A DNA stretch of 64,000 nucleotides, from the NCBI GenBank assembly GCA_900540475.1, contig UQGG01000003.1, positions 206,002 to 270,001 of the forward strand, read 5' to 3'. The translations under genes were made by a program, and so were the position numbers. Shown here piece after piece: positions 32,805 to 40,714 of the stretch. Source of the DNA: an uncultured Robinsoniella sp. Its GTDB lineage: Bacteria > Bacillota > Clostridia > Lachnospirales > Lachnospiraceae. Below the pieces are notes generated by a model that saw only the letters and a program-made list of their open reading frames with translations, searched no databases and was not told the origin of the DNA. Positions within the stretch are counted from its first letter, which is position 1, and the number at the start of each line of letters is the position of its first letter.

Positions 32805-33689
32805 TTATTGGTGAAGATCATCGGAAAGCTGGTACATTTCCTTATAGTCTTTTGGGGAAATGCCGTACTCTTTTTTAAAAGCCCGATAAAAGCTGGAATA
32901 GTCTTTAAAACCATATTGTTCGAAAACTCTGCTGATTGGCATACTGCCAAGAATGGCATCTTTGCAGGCATGCAGCCGTTTTTTTGTAATGTACTGGTGG
33001 ATGGAGATGCCGATATTGTCTTTAAACGTATGGGAAATATAAAACTTGCTGACATAAAACTGCTGTGCCAGATGCTCCAGGGACAGGTCTGCATCCAGGT
33101 GATCCGATACATAATTACAAATATTCAGATACAGGGATTTCTCTGAAGTGGCGGATTTCTGATGATTCTGTTCATAAACCAGCCGGTTCAGGTAAAGAAT
33201 CAGGGTATTGATCTGCAGGGATATTTCAGATTCTTTTCCAAATCGATCGTTTCTGGTTTCTTCGATCAGCCGGAAGATCATGGATTGTATGGCGTTAAAG
33301 GTAATGACTTCCGTATGGTAGACATAGTGCTTTGCAGTAACGGTATACTGCATCAGGTAGATATAATCGGTGGAGGCATTGGTGAGCCGGCTGCAGTAAT
33401 CTTTGCTGATCCAAAGTACAAACCGCCTGTAGGGCTTTTCCTGGTCCAGGAAACAGGGGTGATGCTTTGTGCCCGGCGGAATCAGTAAAAAGTCTCCGGG
33501 TCTGACGGGGTGGGGGGTTCCATTGATGGAAATGTTCACATTTCCTTCCAGGAAAAAATAAAATTCATAGTAATCGTGGCTGTGTGAGTCCACAGGTGAA
33601 AGTCCCAGATCACTGTAATAATAGATTTCAAAATCTTTGGAGCGCATATACTGGCGGGTGCTGAATGCCGTCTGCAGGTTTTTCTTCAT
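32805..33689 (-). CDS. AraC-family regulator with cupin sensor domain
   Basis: A 294-residue regulator. An N-terminal cupin (SHSHDYYEFYFFLEGNVNISI, GDFLLIPPGTKHHP) is followed by a linker and a double helix-turn-helix AraC domain (LSLEHLAQQFYVSKFYISHTFKDNIG ... ISRVFEQYGFKDYSSFYRAFKKEYGISPKDYK). It is divergent from uxuA with about 230 bases between, so it is the likely activator of the uronate operon. The ribosome site (AAAGGATT) is weak and far from the ATG at 33689. Confidence 0.9.
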   Translation of the reverse strand: MKKNLQTAFSTRQYMRSKDFEIYYYSDLGLSPVDSHSHDYYEFYFFLEGNVNISINGTPHPVRPGDFLLIPPGTKHHPCFLDQEKPYRRFVLWISKDYCSRLTNASTDYIYLMQYTVTAKHYVYHTEVITFNAIQSMIFRLIEETRNDRFGKESEISLQINTLILYLNRLVYEQNHQKSATSEKSLYLNICNYVSDHLDADLSLEHLAQQFYVSKFYISHTFKDNIGISIHQYITKKRLHACKDAILGSMPISRVFEQYGFKDYSSFYRAFKKEYGISPKDYKEMYQLSDDLHQ

Positions 33690-33804
33690 AGTCTTGTAGG
33701 AATCCTTTCTGGCATGCTAATTTTTAGTTGTCATAATATCACATCGTAAATCCTATTATAATACATTACAGCAAGTTTTGCAATGTATACAACAACTATA
33801 CCAA

Positions 33805-33832
33805 TTGGATTTTTCGTTAATAAAAGTATAAT
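33805..33832 (+). promoter_or_regulatory. Candidate promoter of the uxu operon
   Basis: TTGGAT (33805-33810), 16-nt spacer, TATAAT (33827-33832). The weak -35 fits an activator-dependent promoter. Confidence 0.55.
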
Positions 33833-33918
33833 TAGAATTATCAAATAGAGAAAGCTTTGCCAGAGGATGTGTCTACATCCTCCGGAACGTTGCATAAGAA
33901 AGGAAAATGGTGGTTTTT

Positions 33919-34995
33919 ATGGAAATGACATTGAGATGGTATGGGAGCAGGCATGATTCGGTAACTTTAGAGCAGATCAGGCAGATTCCGGGGGTGACAG
34001 GTGTGATTACAACTCTGTATGATTCCGTTCCGGGCGAGGCGTGGAGTGCTGCGGATATTCAGGCAATGAAGGATGAAGTGGAAGCAGCAGGGCTTCACGT
34101 GTCCGGCATTGAGAGTGTAAATATCCATGACGCGATCAAGGTGGGAACTTCCGACAGGGATCGTTATATTGATAATTATATTACCACCCTTGAACGATTA
34201 GGGCAGGCGGATATTCATCTGGTTTGCTATAACTTTATGCCGGTATTTGACTGGACGAGAACAGAGCTTGCCCGAAAGAGGCCCGATGGTTCTACTGTCT
34301 TGGCTTATAATCAGGAGACTGTTGATAAATTGAATCCGGAAGATATGTTTACTTCCATAGATTCTGATTCCAACGGCTTTGTACTTCCGGGCTGGGAACC
34401 GGAGAGGATGTCAAAAATCAAAGAATTATTTGAACTGTATAAAGAAGTGGATGGCGAAAAATTATTTGAAAATCTGAAATATTTTCTGGAAAGAATTATG
34501 CCGGTCTGTGACAAATATGATATCAATATGGCAATTCACCCGGATGACCCGGCATGGAGCGTTTTTGGACTTCCAAGAATCATAATCAATAAGGAAAATA
34601 TTTTAAGAATGATGAAAATGGTGGATAATCCTCATAATGGTGTGACATTCTGTTCGGGATCCTATGGTACCAATCTGGAAAATGATTTGCCTGACATGAT
34701 CCGTTCCCTGAAAGGCAGGATACATTTTGCCCATGTAAGAAATTTAAAGTTTAATTCCCCCACGGATTTTGAGGAAGCGGCACATTTATCCAGTGATGGC
34801 ACATTTGATATGTACGAAATCATGAAGGCTTTGTATGAGATTGGATTTGAAGGTCCGATCAGACCGGATCACGGACGTATGATCTGGGGAGAAGTTGCTA
34901 TGCCAGGTTATGGATTGTATGACCGTGCCTTAGGTGCTGCCTATCTAAACGGGCTGTGGGAAGCGATTGTGAAAAACGCTCTGGATCGTGTCTGA
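33919..34995 (+). CDS. uxuA: Mannonate dehydratase
   Basis: Converts D-mannonate to 2-keto-3-deoxygluconate. The 358-residue protein has the UxuA opening MTLRWYGSRHDSVTLEQIRQIPGVTGVIT. It also has the metal/substrate residues in MAIHPDDPAW, CSGSYGTN, IHFAHVRNL and RPDHGRMIWGE. The ATG at 33919 is chosen because homologues start just before xMTxRWYG and GGTGG lies at good spacing; the ATG at 33907 would add four residues. It is the first gene of an uxuA-uxuB-uxaC series on the plus strand. 2-Keto-3-deoxygluconate kinase and aldolase genes are not in the window. Confidence 0.95.
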   Translation: MEMTLRWYGSRHDSVTLEQIRQIPGVTGVITTLYDSVPGEAWSAADIQAMKDEVEAAGLHVSGIESVNIHDAIKVGTSDRDRYIDNYITTLERLGQADIHLVCYNFMPVFDWTRTELARKRPDGSTVLAYNQETVDKLNPEDMFTSIDSDSNGFVLPGWEPERMSKIKELFELYKEVDGEKLFENLKYFLERIMPVCDKYDINMAIHPDDPAWSVFGLPRIIINKENILRMMKMVDNPHNGVTFCSGSYGTNLENDLPDMIRSLKGRIHFAHVRNLKFNSPTDFEEAAHLSSDGTFDMYEIMKALYEIGFEGPIRPDHGRMIWGEVAMPGYGLYDRALGAAYLNGLWEAIVKNALDRV

Positions 34996-35086
34996 ATATT
35001 ATTCCGACAATTAGCAGAAAGCATTTTTCGGATACGCTGTGGAACTTAAAAGATTTCTATATATTTAAAAGAAAAGAGGAACTGGC

Positions 35087-36703
35087 ATGCAGTTAAATAA
35101 AATCGGTTTACAGGATAGATCGGCTTGGAAAAAAGCCGGATATAAGCTTCCGGAATTTGACCGGGAGGCGGTGCGAAAGAATACCATGGAGAATCCATTT
35201 TGGATCCACTTTGGTGCTGGGAATATCTTTCGGGCTTTTCAGGCAAATGTAGTGCAGAATCTTTTGAATAGAGGAGTTCTGGACCGGGGTCTGATCGTTG
35301 CGGAAGGTTATGATTATGAAATAATCGGGAAAATGAATGTCCCTCACGATGATTATAGTATTCTTGTCACTTTAAAGTCAGATGGTTCTGTGGAGAAAAC
35401 AGTGGTGGGCAGCGTAGTGGAATCCCTTACGGCTGATAGTGATAATGACCGGGATTATAACCGTTTAAAAGAGATCTTTCGGAAAGACTCTCTGAAAATG
35501 GTCAGCTTTACTATTACAGAAAAAGGCTACAGCCTGGTAAATGGAAAAGGGGAGCAGCTGCCGTCTGTGAAAGCGGATATGGAGTGCGGTCCTAAAAAGC
35601 CGGAGAGTTACATTGGGAAAATTGCTGCACTTTTGTATGAGAGATATCTGTCAGAGGAAAAGCCGGTAGCTATGGTAAGTATGGATAACTGTTCCCACAA
35701 CGGAAGCAGATTATATGAGGCGGTTGCGGCTTTCGCCAGAGCATGGGAAGAAAATGGCACTGTGAAAAAAGGTTTCCTGGCATATGTGAATGATAAGGAG
35801 AAAGTATCTTTTCCCTGGACCATGATAGATAAAATCACACCAAGACCGGATCCGTCTGTAAAAGAAATACTGGAAAAAGACGGTGTGGAGCAGCTGGATC
35901 AGATCGTCACTTCCAAAAATACCTATGCCGCACCTTTTGTCAATGCGGAAGAATGTGAATATCTGGTGATAGAAGATGCATTTCCAAATGGAAAACCGGA
36001 TCTGGAAAGCGGCGGTATCCTTTTCACTGCCAGAGAGACGGTAGATAAAGTGGAGAAAATGAAAGTGTGCACCTGCTTAAATCCGCTGCATACTTCCCTG
36101 GCAGTGTTTGGCTGTCTCCTGGGATATGATTTGATTTCAAAGGAAATGAAAGACCCTGCGTTAAAAAAACTGGTAGAAGTGATCGGTTATGAGGAAGGAC
36201 TGCCGGTTGTGATCAATCCGGGGATTCTGGATCCTGAAAAGTTTATAGATGAAGTACTGAATGTGAGAATCCCAAATCCGTTTATGCCGGATACGCCTCA
36301 GAGAATTGCAACGGATACTTCCCAGAAGCTGGCGATACGCTTTGGGGAAACCGTGAAGGCATATCAGAAATCGGAACAGTTAAATATAAAGGATCTGAAA
36401 ATGATTCCATTAGTCTTTGCCGGGTGGATTCGTTACCTGGCTGGCATAGATGATAATGGAGATACCTTTACCTTAAGCCCAGATCCTATGCTGGATACTT
36501 TGCAGCCCCTGATCAAGGAACTGAAGCTGGGGGAAGAGTCCGCTGTTCACCGGATATTAACCCCCCTTTTGTCGGATGAGAAGATCTTTGGCATAAATGT
36601 GTATGATGCGGGAATGGGAGAACTGGTAGAGTCATATGTAAAAGAAATGACAGCAGGACCCGGAGCCGTAAGAAACTTATTGAATAAGGTAACCGGTGTA
36701 TGA
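35087..36703 (+). CDS. uxuB: Fructuronate reductase (mannitol dehydrogenase family)
   Basis: NAD-dependent reduction of D-fructuronate to D-mannonate. The 538-residue long-chain polyol dehydrogenase shows IHFGAGNIFRAFQANV near the N-terminus (Rossmann fold) and MVSMDNCSHNGSRLYEAV. The catalytic-domain signature is TCLNPLHTSLAVFGCLLGY, with the Lys region in PLVFAGWIRYLAG. Context next to UxuA and UxaC distinguishes it from mannitol dehydrogenase or tagaturonate reductase; sequence alone would leave that open. AAGAGGAA lies before the ATG. Confidence 0.9.
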   Translation: MQLNKIGLQDRSAWKKAGYKLPEFDREAVRKNTMENPFWIHFGAGNIFRAFQANVVQNLLNRGVLDRGLIVAEGYDYEIIGKMNVPHDDYSILVTLKSDGSVEKTVVGSVVESLTADSDNDRDYNRLKEIFRKDSLKMVSFTITEKGYSLVNGKGEQLPSVKADMECGPKKPESYIGKIAALLYERYLSEEKPVAMVSMDNCSHNGSRLYEAVAAFARAWEENGTVKKGFLAYVNDKEKVSFPWTMIDKITPRPDPSVKEILEKDGVEQLDQIVTSKNTYAAPFVNAEECEYLVIEDAFPNGKPDLESGGILFTARETVDKVEKMKVCTCLNPLHTSLAVFGCLLGYDLISKEMKDPALKKLVEVIGYEEGLPVVINPGILDPEKFIDEVLNVRIPNPFMPDTPQRIATDTSQKLAIRFGETVKAYQKSEQLNIKDLKMIPLVFAGWIRYLAGIDDNGDTFTLSPDPMLDTLQPLIKELKLGEESAVHRILTPLLSDEKIFGINVYDAGMGELVESYVKEMTAGPGAVRNLLNKVTGV

Positions 36704-36719
36704 ACTAAGGGAGGATGAA

Positions 36720-38126
36720 ATGAAGCAATTTTTAGATGAAAATTTTCTGTTGAAAAATGAAACGGCTAAAACGCTGTATCACGGTTATGCAAAGAATATG
36801 CCCATTTTCGATTTCCATAATCATCTGAGTGCCGAGGAAATTTATGAGGACTGCTGTTATGAAAATATTGCCCGGGTGTGGCTTGGCGGGGATCATTACA
36901 AATGGAGAGCCATGCGCGCATTTGGTATACCTGAAGAGCAGATTACCGGAAATAAAGTGAGTGACTGGGAGAAGTTTACAGCCTGGGCAAAAACAGTACA
37001 GGCGGCTATGGGAAATCCGCTTTATCACTGGACCCATTTGGAACTACAGCGGTATTTTGGAATATCAAAGCCCCTGACACCGGAAAATGCGAAAGAGATC
37101 TGGGATAAATGCAATGAGAAGCTGCAGCAAAAAGAATATTCGGTCCGAAACCTGCTTCAGATGCAGAATGTGAAAGCGTTGTGCACGACAAATGACCCTC
37201 TGGAAGACCTTGATTACCACAGGAAGTTAAAAGACGAAGGATTTCAGGTTCAGGTACTGCCCACCTTTCGTCCGGACAGGGCAATTGCTCTGGAAAAAGA
37301 TGATTTTGTACCGTATATAAGGGAACTTGGGGAAAAAGTCGGATATGAACTGGCTTCGATTGATCTTTTGGTGGATGCCTTAAAAGACAGATTAGACTTC
37401 TTCGTGAAGATGGGATGTGTGGTCAGCGATCACAGCCTGGAATGTAATATCTACCGGGAAACGGACAGAGATGAGGCTGATTTGATTTATCAGAAAAAGC
37501 TGGTGGGAAGAGAAATCACTCCCGCGGAATGTGGAAAATACCGCGGATTTGTACTTCGCAGTCTGGGACGTGAATACCACAGGCGGCAGATGGTAATGCA
37601 GCTGCATATCGGGGCTCTTCGCAATAATTCATCCCGTATGTTCCGGATTACCGGGGCAGACAGCGGGTTTGACGGCATGAATGATTTTCACTATGCGCCT
37701 GAAATCAGTGCACTGCTGGACAGTATGGACAAAACAGATGAACTGCCGAAGACCGTTCTCTATTGCCTGAATCCCAATGACATGGAAATGCTGGCAGTCA
37801 TGGCTGGTAATTTTCAGGGAGGACAGATAAAAGGGAAGGTACAGCTGGGTGCGGCATGGTGGTTTAATGATCATAAAGCCGGGATGGAAAAGCATCTGGA
37901 GGATCTTGCGAATGTGGGGATTCTACCTGCATTTATTGGAATGCTTACAGACTCCAGAAGCTTCTTATCCTTCCCAAGGCACGAATATTTCCGAAGAATT
38001 CTCTGTGAAAAATTGGGCAGCTGGGTGGAGGAGGGCGAATACCCGCTGGACCTGGAATACCTGGGAAAAGCAGTGGAGGATATCTGTTATGGAAATGCAG
38101 CTGCTTACTTTGGAATTACCGGTTAA
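36720..38126 (+). CDS. uxaC: Glucuronate (uronate) isomerase
   Basis: Isomerises D-glucuronate to D-fructuronate, and galacturonate to tagaturonate. The 468-residue amidohydrolase-fold protein opens FLDENFLLKNETAKTLYHGYAKNMPIFDFHNHLS, where HxH is the metal site. It has SDHSLE and GAWWFNDHKAGMEKHLEDLA further on, all typical of UxaC. The start at 36720 has GGAGG at 36710-36714; the frame is open from 36696 inside uxuB but without a ribosome site. It completes the three-step route from glucuronate to 2-keto-3-deoxygluconate. Confidence 0.96.
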   Translation: MKQFLDENFLLKNETAKTLYHGYAKNMPIFDFHNHLSAEEIYEDCCYENIARVWLGGDHYKWRAMRAFGIPEEQITGNKVSDWEKFTAWAKTVQAAMGNPLYHWTHLELQRYFGISKPLTPENAKEIWDKCNEKLQQKEYSVRNLLQMQNVKALCTTNDPLEDLDYHRKLKDEGFQVQVLPTFRPDRAIALEKDDFVPYIRELGEKVGYELASIDLLVDALKDRLDFFVKMGCVVSDHSLECNIYRETDRDEADLIYQKKLVGREITPAECGKYRGFVLRSLGREYHRRQMVMQLHIGALRNNSSRMFRITGADSGFDGMNDFHYAPEISALLDSMDKTDELPKTVLYCLNPNDMEMLAVMAGNFQGGQIKGKVQLGAAWWFNDHKAGMEKHLEDLANVGILPAFIGMLTDSRSFLSFPRHEYFRRILCEKLGSWVEEGEYPLDLEYLGKAVEDICYGNAAAYFGITG

Positions 38127-38146
38127 TGTCTTGCAGGGGTATACTA

Positions 38147-38209
38147 CTATATCATTGCACAAATAATTATGTAATGATATAGTTCCGCCCGGCACCAGGA
38201 AGCGGAACT
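38147..38209. terminator. Tandem hairpins between convergent uxaC and araC
   Basis: A perfect 10-bp stem CTATATCATT (38147-38156) with AATGATATAG (38173-38182), immediately followed by an 8-bp stem AGTTCCGC (38181-38188) with GCGGAACT (38202-38209). The stems overlap by two bases and are probably alternative or bidirectional terminators. Confidence 0.6.
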
Positions 38210-38215
38210 ATCTTC

Positions 38216-39058
38216 CTATTTCCATTCACGCCGGTATTCCTGGGGGGTGGCATTCATATGCTTTCGGAAAATTTTCGTAAAGTAATTACCACAGGAAAAC
38301 CCGCAGGTAACAGCGATGTGGTGAACGGGAAGTGCTGTCTCAAGAAGGAGGGCGGCAGCCTGCTGCAAACGGATGTTTGTCAGGTATTTAATAGGTGGGA
38401 CTCCGGTTTCTCTGGTAAATTCCCGTGTCAGATGATTGGGGGAAATATCAAGCAGCCCCGCGATTCTTTCAATGCCTTCGATGGTAGCATATTGTGTTTC
38501 CATAATTTTAATGGCGGCCTGTGTCCGGTTAGAGTAATCGGCTTCATTGTGTATGACACTCTGGCAGAGCCGGCATAAAAAACGATAGGCAAATTCACTG
38601 GCAAGAAACGGATGAAACATTCTGCCGCTTTGAGTTTGGTTATATAAGTCGAAAAGAGTCTGGATGGCGCTGTTTTGCAGCGGCAGATCCAGAATCTTTC
38701 CGGCTTTTTTTGTGATCAGTTCATAATAACCGGAAACGGAGTCCCCCCTGAGGAGCAGAAAAATAAATTCCCAGGGCTGCTCTGTCGTGTCAGCGGGCAT
38801 ATAATACTTTTCATCGTCCGGTATATGTATAAAAAATCCCTGTCCCGGCTTCAGGCGGAAACGTTTACCGTGGGATTCATAGATCCCTTCCCCTTTTAAA
38901 GTGTACTGGAAAAGGTAACTGTCTATATTTCGGTCCCGGTTATCAAAGTAATAGTCAGTATTCCAACGCTGTTCTATTCCCATGCAGCTTAAGGATATGC
39001 ATGGATCCTGGAGTTCATCCGGAAATAAAAAGTTATAAAATCCAAATTCATATGCCAT
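38216..39058 (-). CDS. AraC-family regulator (cupin type) of the glycosidase genes
   Basis: A 280-residue AraC regulator with an N-terminal cupin-like arm (YLFQYTLKGEGIYESHGKRFRLKPGQGFFIHIPDDEKYY) and a C-terminal double helix-turn-helix (TIEGIERIAGLLDISPNHLTREFTRETGV ... PVHHIAVTCGFSCGNYFTKIFRKHMNATPQEYRR). The ATG at 39058 has AAGAGGTG at 9-nt spacing. Its divergent neighbour is the GH4 gene, so it most likely activates GH4-GH36 in response to the released sugar. Confidence 0.9.
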   Translation of the reverse strand: MAYEFGFYNFLFPDELQDPCISLSCMGIEQRWNTDYYFDNRDRNIDSYLFQYTLKGEGIYESHGKRFRLKPGQGFFIHIPDDEKYYMPADTTEQPWEFIFLLLRGDSVSGYYELITKKAGKILDLPLQNSAIQTLFDLYNQTQSGRMFHPFLASEFAYRFLCRLCQSVIHNEADYSNRTQAAIKIMETQYATIEGIERIAGLLDISPNHLTREFTRETGVPPIKYLTNIRLQQAAALLLETALPVHHIAVTCGFSCGNYFTKIFRKHMNATPQEYRREWK

Positions 39059-39185
39059 CAAAAAATCACCTCTTTTATCATATTAGTCAGATTGATTATT
39101 TGCTAATAACTGTATATTATAGAATTATGATAACACAGGGTATACGATAAGTATATAGCAAAAAATTACCATATGGAGGGATACT

Positions 39186-40667
39186 ATGAGCTTTAAAGTA
39201 GCATTTATCGGGGCAGGGAGTTTAGGATTTACTAGAGGTTTGTTAAGAGATATCTTATCGGTGAAAGAGTTTTCTGATATTGAGGTGGCATTTACCGATA
39301 TGAACGAGGAAAACCTGAAGATGGTGACACAGCTCTGCCAGAGGGACATTGATGAAAACGGGCTGAAAATCAAGATTTTATCCACTACGAACAGAAGAGA
39401 AGCATTTCAGGATGCCAAATATGTGATCAACTGTGTCAGGGTTGGAATGCTGGAAGCATTTGCAACAGACGTGGAAATCCCATTGAAATATGGCGTGGAC
39501 CAATGTGTTGGTGATACCTTATGTATTGGCGGGATTATGTACGGACAGAGAGGCATTGCAACCCTTCTGGAATTCTGCAGGGATATTCGTGAGGTGGCAA
39601 AACCGGGGTGTATCCTATTGAATTATTCCAATCCAAACGCCATGCTTACCTGGGCGTGCAATAAATATGGAAAAGTTAAGACTTATGGTCTGTGTCATGG
39701 AGTCCAGCATGGACATGCGCAGATCGCAAAGGCATTTGGCGTGGAAGTTAAGGATGTGGATATTATCTGTGCAGGACTGAATCACCAGACCTGGTACATA
39801 AGTACTAAGATCAAGGGAGAGGAAAGAGTACAGGATCTCTACGAATTGATGTTAAACCAGCAGGATATGCTGGACAATGAAAATATCCGTCTGGATGTTA
39901 TGAAAAACTTTGGCTATTATTCAACAGAATCCAATGGCCATCTGTCCGAATATCTTTCCTGGTACCGAAAACGCCCGGAAGATATGGAAAATTGGATTAA
40001 CTACAGCAGCTGGATTCAGGGTGAGACAGCGGGCTATCTGAGAGTCTGCAAAGAAGGCAGGAACTGGTTTGAAACAGATTTTCCAAACTGGCTGCAGGAA
40101 CCTGCAAAAGAGTATAAGCAGGAAGAACGAAGTTTGGAACACGGAAGTTACATTATCGAGAGTCTGGAAACAGGACGCCCGTACCGGGGACATTTTAATA
40201 CTATGAATGATGGATGTATCACAAACTTACCCGATGAATGTGTAGTGGAAGTTCCGTGTTATGTTGATTTTAATGGAATCTCTGTTCCAAAAGTTGGAGA
40301 TCTGCCTCTTGGATGTGCGGCTATCTGTTCTCAGAGTGTGTGGGTACAAAAGCTTTCCGTGGAAGCAGCCGTACAGGGGGATATCAGACTGCTGTATCAG
40401 GCGGCAATGATGGATCCGCTGACAGGTGCCGTATGTACGCCGGGTGAAATCAGGCAGATGGTGGATGAGATGTTAATAGCCGGTGAAAAATGGCTGCCCC
40501 AGTATGCCGGTGAAATTGCACAGGCAAAAGAGCGTATGAAAGGGGAACTGCTTCCATACCGCAAGGCAAAAGGATTTACCATGAAAGAAAAATCCGTGGA
40601 AGAAATGTCTCAGGATAAGGAAAAAGCAAGAGCCATGGCTGGAGCTGCAGCAAAAGAAAACGTATAA
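39186..40667 (+). CDS. GH4 glycosidase, alpha-glucuronidase-type motif
   Basis: A 493-residue NAD- and Mn-dependent glycosidase of family GH4, which works through oxidation at C3. The nucleotide-binding start VAFIGAGSLGFTRGLLRDIL, LLNYSNPNAMLTWA, GLNHQTW and the metal/substrate motif CHGV (in TYGLCHGVQHGHAQ) are visible. GH4 subtypes differ in this motif: CHSV in alpha-galactosidases, CHEV in alpha-glucosidases, CHG in alpha-glucuronidases. CHGV plus the adjacent glucuronate pathway therefore favours alpha-glucuronidase, although automated labels would probably say alpha-galactosidase. GGAGG lies at 39175-39179. Confidence 0.85.
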   Translation: MSFKVAFIGAGSLGFTRGLLRDILSVKEFSDIEVAFTDMNEENLKMVTQLCQRDIDENGLKIKILSTTNRREAFQDAKYVINCVRVGMLEAFATDVEIPLKYGVDQCVGDTLCIGGIMYGQRGIATLLEFCRDIREVAKPGCILLNYSNPNAMLTWACNKYGKVKTYGLCHGVQHGHAQIAKAFGVEVKDVDIICAGLNHQTWYISTKIKGEERVQDLYELMLNQQDMLDNENIRLDVMKNFGYYSTESNGHLSEYLSWYRKRPEDMENWINYSSWIQGETAGYLRVCKEGRNWFETDFPNWLQEPAKEYKQEERSLEHGSYIIESLETGRPYRGHFNTMNDGCITNLPDECVVEVPCYVDFNGISVPKVGDLPLGCAAICSQSVWVQKLSVEAAVQGDIRLLYQAAMMDPLTGAVCTPGEIRQMVDEMLIAGEKWLPQYAGEIAQAKERMKGELLPYRKAKGFTMKEKSVEEMSQDKEKARAMAGAAAKENV

Positions 40668-40714
40668 TAAGGCTTTAACAGATTGTTTTAAAAACGGCAA
40701 AGGGGTGAATAGAA

